From the NCBI RefSeq assembly GCF_900103485.1, contig NZ_FNHW01000001.1, positions 2,501,057 to 2,565,056 of the forward strand: a stretch of DNA of 64,000 nt, in the 5' to 3' direction. Within the stretch, counting starts at the first letter, position 1. Each line of letters begins with the position of its first letter. This DNA comes from Fictibacillus solisalsi. Its GTDB lineage: Bacteria; Bacillota; Bacilli; Bacillales; Fictibacillaceae. Under the pieces are notes generated by a model. That model saw only the letters and a program-made list of their open reading frames with translations. It had not been told where the DNA came from and searched no databases. Both the position numbers and the translations under genes were made by a program. Below are positions 31,208-39,935 of the stretch, one piece after another.

Positions 31208-31225
31208 TTTCCGGTTTTCCGGAAA
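31208..31225 (+). promoter_or_regulatory. Candidate activator site 1 (distal) for the sigma-54 promoter
   Basis: TTTCCGGTTTTCCGGAAA, a perfect 7-base inverted repeat, forms the core of a larger perfect 16-base inverted repeat (31199-31234, CCGGAACCCTTTCCGG and its complement, loop TTTT). No T run follows directly, so it is not simply a terminator. A near copy lies 69 bases downstream. Confidence 0.6.
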
Positions 31226-31232
31226 GGGTTCC

Positions 31233-31257
31233 GGTCTTACTAAGACCCTTGTTTTTT
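31233..31257 (+). terminator. Terminator after the alpha/beta hydrolase gene
   Basis: Short stem GGTCTT / AAGACC followed by CTTG and six T. Confidence 0.65.
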
Positions 31258-31276
31258 AAAAAGAAAAGATAAAGTA

Positions 31277-31294
31277 TTTCCGGTTTCCCGGAAT
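31277..31294 (+). promoter_or_regulatory. Candidate activator site 2 (proximal) for the sigma-54 promoter
   Basis: TTTCCGGTTTCCCGGAAT repeats the distal site with two base changes and keeps the 6-base inverted arms TTCCGG/CCGGAA. Its centre is about 73 bases upstream of the -24 GG, a usual distance for sigma-54 enhancer sites. Confidence 0.6.
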
Positions 31295-31356
31295 TATTGG
31301 AAGCTTAAATTGTTCACACATCGTTCAACTCTTTATTCCACAGGTTGAATTAGCTT

Positions 31357-31372
31357 TGGCATGAAACTTGCA
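31357..31372 (+). promoter_or_regulatory. Sigma-54 (SigL) promoter of the 3-hydroxybutyrate operon
   Basis: TGGCATGAAACTTGCA matches the consensus TGGCAy-rN4-TTGCw, with GG at 31358 and GC at 31370 (exact -24/-12 spacing). The transcript would start near 31383, just before the AAAAAGGAGTG ribosome site of the first CoA-transferase gene. It needs an AAA+ activator. Confidence 0.9.
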
Positions 31373-31410
31373 AGACTACTGACCGAGTCTGAAAAAGGAG
31401 TGAACATCAC

Positions 31411-32100
31411 ATGAAGCCTGTATTATCTTCGTTTCAAGAAGCTGTTAAAGAAATACCAGACGGATCCGTTCTAATGGTGGGCGGTTTTGGACTGGTTGGC
31501 ATTCCGGAAAATTTGATTCTTTCTCTTGTTGAAGCAGGAACCAGGGATTTGACCATTATTTCAAATAACTGCGGAATAGATGACTGGGGGCTTGGCCTGT
31601 TGCTGAAAAACAAGCAGATCAAGAAAATGATTGGTTCCTATGTGGGAGAGAACAAAGAGTTTGAACGCCAGGTGCTGGCTGGAGAGATTGAAGTGGAACT
31701 CATCCCCCAAGGAACATTGGCCGAGAGAATTCGGGCAGGCGGCGCAGGCATTCCGGCTTTTTATACACCTGCTGGAGTAGGAACGCCTCTTGCTGAGGGC
31801 AGGGAAATCCGTACATTTAATGAAAAGGAATACATGCTGGAGACAGGGCTTCAAGCCGACTTCAGTTTGATCCGTGCCGCGAAAGCAGACAAAATGGGGA
31901 ATCTGGTTTATCACAAAACTGCCCGAAATTTCAATCCCATGATGGCTGCAGCCGGAAAAGTTACGATTGTGGAGGTTGAAGAGCTATGTGAGACAGGAAG
32001 TTTGGGTGCCGACGAGATCCATACTCCTGGCATATATGTTCAATCGCTAATCGTTGGGATACAGGAAAAAAGAATTGAAAAGCTGACTGTAGCAAACTAG
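31411..32100 (+). CDS. scoA: 3-oxoacid CoA-transferase subunit A
   Basis: 229 residues. Alpha subunit of a succinyl-CoA:acetoacetate (or AtoDA-type) CoA-transferase, which activates acetoacetate. Motifs: [15 protein letters not shown] (N-terminus), ISNNCG and [17 protein letters not shown]. First gene of the sigma-54 operon. Whether succinyl-CoA or acetyl-CoA is the donor cannot be fixed from sequence alone. Confidence 0.93.
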   Translation: MKPVLSSFQEAVKEIPDGSVLMVGGFGLVGIPENLILSLVEAGTRDLTIISNNCGIDDWGLGLLLKNKQIKKMIGSYVGENKEFERQVLAGEIEVELIPQGTLAERIRAGGAGIPAFYTPAGVGTPLAEGREIRTFNEKEYMLETGLQADFSLIRAAKADKMGNLVYHKTARNFNPMMAAAGKVTIVEVEELCETGSLGADEIHTPGIYVQSLIVGIQEKRIEKLTVAN

Positions 32101-32118
32101 AAGATTGGAGGAAAGCAT

Positions 32119-32796
32119 ATGAGTACAAAAATACTAGACAAAAAAGCAATTAGAGAAAAGATTGCAAAACGAGCTGAGCAGGAAATTGAAAGCGGTTTCT
32201 ATGTCAATTTGGGAATCGGCATGCCTACCATGGTTGCAAATCACCTTTCAGCAAACAAAAGCGTGGTCCTACAATCTGAAAACGGGCTTCTTGGGATCGG
32301 TCCTTATCCTGCTGAGAAAGACGTTGATCCTGACTTAATTAATGCCGGGAAAGAGACAATCACCGCCATCAAAGGTGCTTCTTATTTCGACAGCGCGGAA
32401 TCCTTTGGCATGATTCGAGGGGGACACATCGATATCGCCATCCTTGGCGGTATGGAGGTGTCAGAGAAAGGCGATCTTGCAAACTGGATGATTCCAGGAA
32501 AAATGATCAAAGGAATGGGCGGCGCGATGGACCTTGTTCATGGGGCAAAACAGATCATTGTCATTATGGATCATGTCAGCAAGGACGGTACAAGCAAAAT
32601 CTTAAAGGAATGTACTCTGCCCCTTACCGGCAAGGGTGTTGTCAACCGAATCATTACTGAACGAGCCGTCATTGATGTGACTGAAGATGGGCTGTTGCTT
32701 GCAGAAGTAGCCACAGGCTACACCATTGAGGACATCAAGGAATGCACCGATCCGTCTCTCATTATTTCAGAGCACATTAAAATGGATGCCTATTAA
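32119..32796 (+). CDS. scoB: 3-oxoacid CoA-transferase subunit B
   Basis: 225 residues. The catalytic glutamate is E54 in [12 protein letters not shown], which forms the CoA thioester. Other landmarks: [13 protein letters not shown] and [18 protein letters not shown]. Begins 18 bases after scoA with TTGGAGGAAAG upstream. Confidence 0.95.
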   Translation: MSTKILDKKAIREKIAKRAEQEIESGFYVNLGIGMPTMVANHLSANKSVVLQSENGLLGIGPYPAEKDVDPDLINAGKETITAIKGASYFDSAESFGMIRGGHIDIAILGGMEVSEKGDLANWMIPGKMIKGMGGAMDLVHGAKQIIVIMDHVSKDGTSKILKECTLPLTGKGVVNRIITERAVIDVTEDGLLLAEVATGYTIEDIKECTDPSLIISEHIKMDAY

Positions 32797-32847
32797 AGCT
32801 TTTTTAAAAAGAAAACTTGGTCATGAAAAGTATAGGGGGTTTTTGTT

Positions 32848-34242
32848 GTGGATATTATTATTATCTTACTGGCGCTGTTTTTTCTTATGTTTGTCGCCTA
32901 CCGTGGCTTTAGCGTTATCCTGTTTGCGCCAATTGCGGCCCTGTTTGCCGTATTGTTAACCGACCCGGGCCATGTTCTACCGTTTTTCTCGGGTGTATTT
33001 ATGGAGAAAATGGTTGGGTTCATTAAACTGTATTTCCCGGTATTCTTACTGGGTGCAATTTTCGGAAAAGTTATTGAAATGTCCGGCTTTGCAAAGTCCA
33101 TTACGAGAGCTGTCATTAAACTCATTGGACCAAGCCGGGCCATGCTCGCCATTGTTCTGGTTGGCGCCATCCTGACATATGGCGGGGTTTCACTATTTGT
33201 AGTAGCTTTTGCTCTTTATCCTTTTGCTTCCGAACTTTTCAAAATGGCAGACATCCCGAAACGCTTAATACCAGGAACCATTGCTCTTGGGGCGTTTACG
33301 TTTACGATGGATGCTTTTCCTGGTACTCCACAGATACAAAACATCATCCCCACCACCTTTTTCAAAACCGATACATGGGCTGCCCCATGGCTTGGATTGA
33401 TTGGCGGACTGTTTGTTCTCGGCGTCGGAATGACGTATCTGGAATGGAGAAGAAGGAAGGCTGCAAGAGCGGGAGAGGGCTATGGGACCGGCCACATCAA
33501 TGAGCCGGATCAGATTCCTGACGAGAACCTCCCCAACGCATTTATTGCCATATTGCCGCTCCTTCTTGTAGGAATCTTCAATAAAGTATTCACCTCTATG
33601 ATTCCTAAATATTACGGAACCGTTTTTGATTTTTCGAAGATCGGAATGAAGGATGTTCCGCCTGTTGAAATCCCTAAACTCGCAGCGGTTTGGGCGGTGG
33701 AAGGTGCTCTTGTCATCGGAATTGTAACCGTTCTTATTTTTGCCTTCAAGCAGGTCAAAACAAACTTTAATGCCGGTATCAACCTCTCCATCGGTGGGGC
33801 ATTGCTTGCAACCCTGAATACAGCTTCTGAATACGGATTTGGTGGCGTCATCGCTGCACTGCCTGGCTTTGCATCTGTTAATAAAGGAATGGCAGACACC
33901 ATCCAGGATCCCCTCGTAAACGAAGCAGTGACAACAACCGCCCTGGCTGGTATTACGGGTTCTGCATCAGGTGGCTTAAGCATCGCGCTAGCGACCATGG
34001 GTGATAAATATGTGGAACAGGCAGATAAACTCGGGATCGATCCTGAAGTGCTTCACAGGGTCGCATCCATGGCGAGCGGAGGAATGGATACCCTTCCTCA
34101 TAATGGAGCGGTAATTACCCTTCTTGCTGTTACAGGTTTAACACATAAACAATCATACTTGGACATATTCGCCATGACGATCATAAAAACCATTGCCGTC
34201 TTTTTTGTTATCGGTCTCTATTACCTGTTTGGAATTGTTTAA
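32848..34242 (+). CDS. GntP-family permease, probably for 3-hydroxybutyrate
   Basis: 464 residues starting with GTG (AGGGGG upstream), about 12 hydrophobic helices. GntP/CitMHS-like signatures: TYGGVSLFVVAFALYPFA, PGTPQIQNIIPTTFF and HRVASMASGGMDTLPHNGAV. The family transports gluconate and small hydroxy or keto acids. The operon context (CoA-transferase and hydroxybutyrate dehydrogenase) points to D-3-hydroxybutyrate or acetoacetate. Confidence 0.85.
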   Translation: MDIIIILLALFFLMFVAYRGFSVILFAPIAALFAVLLTDPGHVLPFFSGVFMEKMVGFIKLYFPVFLLGAIFGKVIEMSGFAKSITRAVIKLIGPSRAMLAIVLVGAILTYGGVSLFVVAFALYPFASELFKMADIPKRLIPGTIALGAFTFTMDAFPGTPQIQNIIPTTFFKTDTWAAPWLGLIGGLFVLGVGMTYLEWRRRKAARAGEGYGTGHINEPDQIPDENLPNAFIAILPLLLVGIFNKVFTSMIPKYYGTVFDFSKIGMKDVPPVEIPKLAAVWAVEGALVIGIVTVLIFAFKQVKTNFNAGINLSIGGALLATLNTASEYGFGGVIAALPGFASVNKGMADTIQDPLVNEAVTTTALAGITGSASGGLSIALATMGDKYVEQADKLGIDPEVLHRVASMASGGMDTLPHNGAVITLLAVTGLTHKQSYLDIFAMTIIKTIAVFFVIGLYYLFGIV

Positions 34243-34285
34243 GAATAGAGAGAGAAATAGTCATACACCAAAAGGAGAATCAGAA

Positions 34286-35068
34286 ATGGCATTACTTGAA
34301 AATAAAGTTGCATTCATCACAGGCGCCGCAAGCGGGATCGGACTGGAAATCGCCACTGATTTTGCAAAAGAAGGAGCAAGAGTGGCCATTTGCGACCTGA
34401 ACGCTGATAAAGCAGAACGCGCGGCTGCCTCCCTTAAAGAACAAGGCTTCAAAGCCATTGGCATTGCATGTGATGTTAGTAACGAAGACGCCTTAAAGCA
34501 AGCCATGGATGACACCGTCAGTGAGTTTGGCAGGCTGGATGTGGTGATCAACAATGCTGGCCTACAGCATGTGTCACCATTGGAGGAATTCCCGACAGAG
34601 AAGTTTGAGCTTCTGATCAAGGTGATGCTCACTGCTCCGTTCATGGCTACAAAACATGCTTTTCCCATTATGAAAAAGCAAGGCTTTGGACGTATCCTTA
34701 ATATGGCATCTATCAACGGACTCGTTGGATTCGCCGGGAAAGCCGCTTATAACAGCGCCAAGCACGGTGTCATCGGCTTAACTAAAGTAGCAGCACTTGA
34801 AGGGGCTCAACATGGCATTACCGTCAATGCGATCTGCCCCGGTTATGTCGACACTCCGCTTGTACGGAACCAGCTGTCAGATCTGGCCCGCACGCGCAAC
34901 GTGGAGCTTGAAAAAGTACTTGAAGAGGTCATCTATCCATTAGTTCCGCAAAGACGATTGCTTACTGTTAAAGAAATCTCGGATTATGCCATCTTTTTGG
35001 CAAGCGATAAAGCCGCTGGAGTGACCGGGCAGGCCGTCGTAATCGACGGCGGTTATACAGCTCAATAA
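34286..35068 (+). CDS. bdhA: D-3-hydroxybutyrate dehydrogenase (SDR family)
   Basis: 260 residues from the ATG at 34286 after AAAGGAGAA; the longer frame overlaps the permease. Classical SDR: TGAASGIG (12-19), NNAG (89-92) and the catalytic S142, Y155, K159 in NMASINGLVGFAGKAAYNSAKHG family region. NLQHVSPLEEF and the C-terminal GQAVVIDGGYTAQ fit 3-hydroxybutyrate dehydrogenases. Oxidises 3-hydroxybutyrate to acetoacetate for the CoA-transferase. Confidence 0.92.
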   Translation: MALLENKVAFITGAASGIGLEIATDFAKEGARVAICDLNADKAERAAASLKEQGFKAIGIACDVSNEDALKQAMDDTVSEFGRLDVVINNAGLQHVSPLEEFPTEKFELLIKVMLTAPFMATKHAFPIMKKQGFGRILNMASINGLVGFAGKAAYNSAKHGVIGLTKVAALEGAQHGITVNAICPGYVDTPLVRNQLSDLARTRNVELEKVLEEVIYPLVPQRRLLTVKEISDYAIFLASDKAAGVTGQAVVIDGGYTAQ

Positions 35069-35095
35069 ATACGTGAGTTCGAACAAAATAACAAC

Positions 35096-35133
35096 GAGAA
35101 GAGTCCGCTTAAATTTACCCGGGCTCTTCTTTG
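35096..35133 (+). terminator. Terminator after the 3-hydroxybutyrate dehydrogenase gene
   Basis: Stem GAAGAGTCCG / CGGGCTCTTC with a loop of about 12 and a weak T tail. It may be partial, letting some transcription reach the next gene 20 bases on. Confidence 0.65.
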
Positions 35134-35153
35134 TTTAAATGGAGGAAGCATTT

Positions 35154-36692
35154 ATGAAAAGAAAATGTTTTGGAATCATCGCGGCCGCTTCACTGTTAAT
35201 CTTCTCCAGCATGCAAACCGCACATGCCGACAAGAAAGACTCCCCCTATCCCGAATTTAAAGGCGCACATGATGTTAGAGAAACAATATTTGATGGAAAA
35301 GATGGTAACTGGCTGACGACCAAAAATCCAAAACAATATGAAGCGGCTACCGTTTATGGAAACCTGGGCCTTGCTCCCTACAATTGGGGAGATAAAGCGA
35401 AAGGCACTGGCTGGAATAAGCTGTATCAGCCTGCTGAAATTACAGGAACACAAGTAAATGGCGCATTCGAGGATGCACAATTTGTAATCAGGGTGCCCCA
35501 TAACTGGAACGGAAAACTAGTCGTGGCAGGCATCCCGGCAACCAGAAATGAAACCTCAACCGATCTTCTGTTCAGTGATTATATGCTTTCGAAAGGTTAT
35601 GCTTTTGCAGCCATTGATAAAGGCACACAAGGAACATCCGATCCTGACGATCCTTTTGCAAAAGTGAAGAATGCGCTTGCCAGTGAAGAAGACAGCATCT
35701 CGGAATGGCATCAGCGATTCAGGCAGATAACGATTGCTGCCCAGCACTATCTTGAAAAGAATTATCCTCACCAGCTGATCAAGAAAAGTGATAAGGACAA
35801 TCCGGCGAGCAAACTCGTTACAAAAAAACACCGTGTTCCCACCTATGCTGTGGGTATTTCCAATGGCGGTTATGTGGTCCGCTATGCACTCGAACATGAC
35901 GGCATGAAAAAATCCGGCAGGCCTTCTTTATTTGATGGCGGAATTGATTGGGAAGGCGTTTTATGGAGAACGCATGATCCAAATTTAATTACGTCTCTCA
36001 CCCCTGTAGTAAATTCTGCTGAAAAGGCATTGTACGGGACACCATCAGAGCAGGCAAAGGCGAGAAAAGAACTGTATAAAGCCGGCGTTCCGAAAGGTTC
36101 TGAAAATCTATGGTCCTATCATGATCAGGTCTACTGGTTTGTTACACTAAACATATACAGGGACGAGCTTGATCCTAGTGCACCAAATCGGATACCATGG
36201 CAAAATTACTTGAATTTTATCAACGGTGTCCGGGATCGGACCTATGATTCTATTTTTCAAAACTATGACTACAACACCCGCCCCGCTTCTGTAAAAAGGA
36301 ATGTGGAAGCCATACAGAACACTGGCAGAATCAATGTTCCATTAATCAGCCTGACAGGTTCCTGGGATTCATTGATTTTCCCTTCCGTTCATGCGGATCC
36401 CTATGACAAGCTGATCAAGAAAAACGGCCGCGGCAATCTCCACCGCCTGTACACCATCGAGAAAGGAAACCATGTGGACAGCTTGGTATGGAATACAGCA
36501 ACAGATCCAAAAAAAGAATTGCAGCCTTTGCTTCCGTATGTGTATCAATCCTTTAACATGCTGGTGGACTGGGTGGAAAATCACAAGAAGGCGCCAAAAA
36601 GCAAAACCGTTCCCGTACCGAAGGATAACACGAAAGTGATCGATATAAAGACAGGGGAAGAGCATGAGCCTCTCACAACGGCAGGAAATTAA
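35154..36692 (+). CDS. Secreted alpha/beta hydrolase, possible 3-hydroxybutyrate oligomer or PHB hydrolase
   Basis: 512 residues from the ATG at 35154 (GGAGG eight bases upstream). Signal peptide 1-26 ending in ALA-like THAHA (QTAHADKK). The nucleophile elbow is [14 protein letters not shown] (S236), and a likely catalytic histidine lies in [11 protein letters not shown]. It does not look like a classical short lipase or like known intracellular PHB depolymerases. Its place directly after the 3-hydroxybutyrate operon suggests it releases hydroxybutyrate from an external polymer or oligomer; this is inference. A tannase- or esterase-like activity is the alternative. Confidence 0.7.
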   Translation: MKRKCFGIIAAASLLIFSSMQTAHADKKDSPYPEFKGAHDVRETIFDGKDGNWLTTKNPKQYEAATVYGNLGLAPYNWGDKAKGTGWNKLYQPAEITGTQVNGAFEDAQFVIRVPHNWNGKLVVAGIPATRNETSTDLLFSDYMLSKGYAFAAIDKGTQGTSDPDDPFAKVKNALASEEDSISEWHQRFRQITIAAQHYLEKNYPHQLIKKSDKDNPASKLVTKKHRVPTYAVGISNGGYVVRYALEHDGMKKSGRPSLFDGGIDWEGVLWRTHDPNLITSLTPVVNSAEKALYGTPSEQAKARKELYKAGVPKGSENLWSYHDQVYWFVTLNIYRDELDPSAPNRIPWQNYLNFINGVRDRTYDSIFQNYDYNTRPASVKRNVEAIQNTGRINVPLISLTGSWDSLIFPSVHADPYDKLIKKNGRGNLHRLYTIEKGNHVDSLVWNTATDPKKELQPLLPYVYQSFNMLVDWVENHKKAPKSKTVPVPKDNTKVIDIKTGEEHEPLTTAGN

Positions 36693-36699
36693 AGCTAAG

Positions 36700-36732
36700 A
36701 AAAAAGGATACCCAGACGGGCATCCTTTTTTT
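36700..36732. terminator. Bidirectional terminator
   Basis: Stem AAAAAAGGAT / ATCCTTTTTT with an inner CC/GG pair, between the convergent secreted hydrolase and proline dehydrogenase genes. Confidence 0.88.
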
Positions 36733-37648
36733 ACTTTCCAAATACACCTTTCACGACAAACATGACGTTCGCCGGGCGTTCAGCCAGGCGGCGCATGAAA
36801 TAACCGTACCAATCGTTACCGTATGGTACATAGATGCGCATTTTATATCCTTCCTGCATCAGCTGCTCCTGCCGCTCTACTTTAATGCCGAAGAGCATTT
36901 GGAATTCAAACTGGTCATATGGGATGGAATGTTTCTTAACCAGGTCTTTCGTATAATTGATAATCTCATCATCGTGAGTGGCAATGGCTGTATAATTGCC
37001 ATTCAGTAAATGAGTTTCTATCAGCTTCTTATAGTTTTCATCCACATCTGATTTCTCAGGAAAGGCAACTTCCTGTGATTCTTTATATGCGCCTTTCACG
37101 AGCCGGAGATTGGGATGATATTCATTCAGATTCTTAACGTCTTCCAGCGACCGGTAAAGGTACGCCTGGATCACTGTTGATATATTATCAAATTCGCTTT
37201 TTAGCTTTTTAAAGATTTCCAGTGTCTTTTCACACCGGCTGTAATCTTCCATATCAATGGTCACAAATACATTGTATTTTTGGGCGGCTTCCATGATTTT
37301 TCGCATGTTGGCCATTACCAGGTCATCACTGATGTCCAGTCCCATGGACGTGAGCTTTAAGGATAACTGGGAATTTACATTTTCCTTTGAAATGGCTTTA
37401 ATGGCATCAATACAATGCTCTGTCATTTCTTTCGCTTCGAGTTCGTTGTCAACAAACTCACCGAGATGGTCAATCGTGACAGGCATTCCTTTTTCATTCA
37501 ATTTTTTGATGGCCGAGATTGAGCTGTCCAGTGAAGCTCCGGCGACAAAACGGCTTGCCCCAAATTTCAGGCCGTACCTTTTTGCCAGTTTTGTCATCGT
37601 TTTGTTTTTTGCCAGAAACAGAAAGAAATCTCTCATCGCCTGTTCCAT
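36731..37648 (-). CDS. fadM: Proline dehydrogenase
   Basis: 305 residues, a PutA-type FAD TIM barrel: NSQLSLKLTSMGLDIS, FVTIDMEDYSRCE, LRLVKGAYKE, IATHDD and the C-terminal FMRRLAERPANV that binds proline and FAD. Oxidises proline to pyrroline-5-carboxylate at the membrane. B. subtilis has a proline dehydrogenase (FadM/YusM) at this place next to the fad genes; I use that symbol because of position. Confidence 0.92.
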   Translation of the reverse strand: MEQAMRDFFLFLAKNKTMTKLAKRYGLKFGASRFVAGASLDSSISAIKKLNEKGMPVTIDHLGEFVDNELEAKEMTEHCIDAIKAISKENVNSQLSLKLTSMGLDISDDLVMANMRKIMEAAQKYNVFVTIDMEDYSRCEKTLEIFKKLKSEFDNISTVIQAYLYRSLEDVKNLNEYHPNLRLVKGAYKESQEVAFPEKSDVDENYKKLIETHLLNGNYTAIATHDDEIINYTKDLVKKHSIPYDQFEFQMLFGIKVERQEQLMQEGYKMRIYVPYGNDWYGYFMRRLAERPANVMFVVKGVFGK

Positions 37649-37878
37649 CGTTAATTCCCCCTATAGATTCAGTCTCTCTCTTTCATGGTGCCAGGCACCG
37701 AAGTTTACTGAACTTTCAATGATGTATGCGCTTTAATCATATCATTAGTTTTTCCTATATTGTCTTTTTTGAAAAATTTCGACATTTTTTTCTTGAAAAA
37801 CCTGCTTGGGTATTGTTTTTTCCTTATATCAGTATATGAAAGAAAAAGGAGAAGCTCCTCTATGTCACTGGCAAAAAA

Positions 37879-38133
37879 TTAAGATTTCCCGCTATTCCTG
37901 CGGTGCTTTTCATTCAGCTGCTTAATCTCGGATACTACTTCTTTTATGCCTTGTTTTCCTTCCGGATATTTCTCATTCCAATGTTTTGCCAAGGCAGGCA
38001 TCGTTTTCGATATGTAGGAATACAAAGCCCACATTTTCACCTTTTCTTTTTTGTCATCATCACTTTCACCAAGAAGCAATTCCGTATATTTCTCCAACAG
38101 ACTCTCAAACTGTTCCTGAAGCTGCTGTTCCAT
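37879..38133 (-). CDS. yusU: YusU-like DUF2573 protein
   Basis: 84 residues from the ATG at 38133 (GGAGGGG upstream); upstream in-frame codons overlap a terminator. Small acidic helical protein (MEQQLQEQFESLLEKYTELL, WALYSYISKTMPALAKHWNE). Matches the DUF2573 family; function unknown. Confidence 0.82.
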   Translation of the reverse strand: MEQQLQEQFESLLEKYTELLLGESDDDKKEKVKMWALYSYISKTMPALAKHWNEKYPEGKQGIKEVVSEIKQLNEKHRRNSGKS

Positions 38134-38198
38134 CGCTGACCCCTCCTGTTTCCGCCATTGTAACAATGGAACTCGCAAAAAGAAAGGCAACGGGTATT

Positions 38199-38229
38199 AA
38201 AAAAAGGATCCCGGATGGAATCCTTTTTT
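38199..38229. terminator. Bidirectional terminator
   Basis: Stem AAAAAAGGAT / ATCCTTTTTT with a CCCGGATGGA-type loop, just past the CopD-like gene stop. Confidence 0.88.
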
Positions 38230-38230
38230 G

Positions 38231-39313
38231 TTAAATAAAAGCCGAGAACATGACAGCCAGATAAAACGAAAGAGCGGCGCCAAAAGATAGCAGTAAAACC
38301 ACCAGCATTGAAACGTTACGGCGGATCGCTAAATAGCTGACGGCAAGCAGCAGCAGACCGGCAGCCAAAAATCCTGCGCCGATCAAAGTGGGAACGATTT
38401 CTACAGTGGAGTTGATGTTCACCTTGCCTTCAACAAACGCAGTGAACAGCTCCGAAGGCTTTTGAAAGGCCAATGTCTGCGAAACATCATGTGGTGGCTC
38501 CTGCTGGGTCATAAAGCCGGTTACCGCAAAAATAATAAGGAGAATCATACCTTCAAGTCTCATCCATTTGTACGGAACAAAAGACGTGTCAGCCAGGTTT
38601 TTCCGTACCCAGATGGTGTTGATTCCTGCGTAAAAGACCACAACGATCAACAGTACATGCTTGATCAGAAGAGCCTGTCCATAATTGATCATCCATGAGT
38701 TAAAATATTCGGGCACAATATAGCTCATCAGCCAAATGCCAGCTCCAATTGTTGACAGAAGACAAATGAAAGCAAAAGGAGTAAACCATTTAAAAAAGGC
38801 AGGCAGCTTTTCCCTGTCCTTTGAAAACCAGCTGACGATCAGCAGCGTTCCCGTCCAGCCTGTAACGGAAAGAAAGTGAAGGGCATGTGCTGATAGCCCG
38901 CCCCATTGATTTAATGAAGCCGCATGACTTGTATATCCAATCGCGATGGTGAGGACGACGCCTATGCCTAAAGAAAGCCTGGACAAAAAACGGTCCCTCG
39001 AAACATCGTTAAAGTAAACCATCACAAATAGAAGCAATGATAAGGCAAGAATAAAAAACCACCCTTTGCCGATGTCAAAGGAAAATAAGATATCATTAAG
39101 TGTTGGCCAGAAACCGAAATCCTTCCCAAGGCTTAAAGCCAGTTCGAGAACTTGAGAAAATGCCGTCACAGGGACGAGGGCAATCCACAGCAGAAGTCCT
39201 TTCTTGGAAACATGAATGGAGGGGCGCCGATTATCAGATAGGGAATAGAGAATAAAAGTACCGATAAAAAGAGAAAAAACAAGATATAAAACAGCCTTTG
39301 CTACAAACAGCAT
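38231..39313 (-). CDS. CopD-family copper-resistance membrane protein
   Basis: 360 residues, about eight or nine transmembrane helices. The CopD core holds conserved histidines: TSHAASL, SAHALHFLSVTGWTG and LLIKHVLL. Related to the C-terminal part of YcnJ. No CopC domain is fused, and no copper genes lie beside it. Likely handles copper at the membrane; evidence is family level only. Confidence 0.85.
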   Translation of the reverse strand: MLFVAKAVLYLVFSLFIGTFILYSLSDNRRPSIHVSKKGLLLWIALVPVTAFSQVLELALSLGKDFGFWPTLNDILFSFDIGKGWFFILALSLLLFVMVYFNDVSRDRFLSRLSLGIGVVLTIAIGYTSHAASLNQWGGLSAHALHFLSVTGWTGTLLIVSWFSKDREKLPAFFKWFTPFAFICLLSTIGAGIWLMSYIVPEYFNSWMINYGQALLIKHVLLIVVVFYAGINTIWVRKNLADTSFVPYKWMRLEGMILLIIFAVTGFMTQQEPPHDVSQTLAFQKPSELFTAFVEGKVNINSTVEIVPTLIGAGFLAAGLLLLAVSYLAIRRNVSMLVVLLLSFGAALSFYLAVMFSAFI

Positions 39314-39395
39314 ATGAAAAAAAGTCCCCCTGTGAGTTTTTATGTATCGTTAGTAACTTACCATAAAATCACAAGGGAAACTACTCTGTTCACAT

Positions 39396-39911
39396 TTATT
39401 TGATTTTTATGGTCCTCGCAATGGCAATAAGATCAAGCAGCTCAATCACGGCCGGTTTTTGGCTTTTATACAATTCCAAAATTTCCAGTTTACGTTTGAG
39501 AATATCAACAAAAAGAAGCTTCTTAATCGTAAAATCAAACATATAAAGATTTTCATCAACCAAATTATACATAATTTCTGACAGGGCTTTGTGCTCGGGA
39601 TGGCCATACTCCCCTTTCAGATTGTGGGTGACAATTTTCTTATACTCTCTTTCTGCCAGCACCCGGCGTAAATCAGCCTCTAATTTAGGACGGTTCACAT
39701 GTTCGGTCCAGGCATCCCGGTAGCTCCAGATCTCATAATCCGTCACTTCAACTTGTTTCATAACGGTTTCAAATTCCTTTTTGCGGGTAGCATCATTCCG
39801 GTCGGAAATACAAATCACTTTCCAGCCTTTTTCCTGGATCAGTTCATCTCCCCCGAAAAATATCTCATCATCGGGGTGTGCTACGACCATTAGTTTATTT
39901 GGTTCTTTCAT
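39396..39911 (-). CDS. PIG-L/LmbE-type N-acetyl-sugar deacetylase
   Basis: 171 residues, shorter than typical BshB (about 220). Zinc site AHPDDE (12-17) and HNLKGEYGHPEHKAL (about 113-127, GHPEH). LmbE enzymes remove acetyl groups from GlcNAc conjugates. AAGGAGGA precedes the ATG, 24 bases after the GNAT gene, so the two form an operon. Confidence 0.85.
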   Translation of the reverse strand: MKEPNKLMVVAHPDDEIFFGGDELIQEKGWKVICISDRNDATRKKEFETVMKQVEVTDYEIWSYRDAWTEHVNRPKLEADLRRVLAEREYKKIVTHNLKGEYGHPEHKALSEIMYNLVDENLYMFDFTIKKLLFVDILKRKLEILELYKSQKPAVIELLDLIAIARTIKIK

Positions 39912-39935
39912 TGTGATTGTTCCTCCTTGTACAAT

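Noticed and set aside
31199-31234. Simple intrinsic terminator for the upstream hydrolase
   Set aside because: The stem is perfect but lacks a T run on either side; a separate GGTCTT/AAGACC hairpin with T residues follows. The shared motif with 31277-31294 fits a protein-binding site better.
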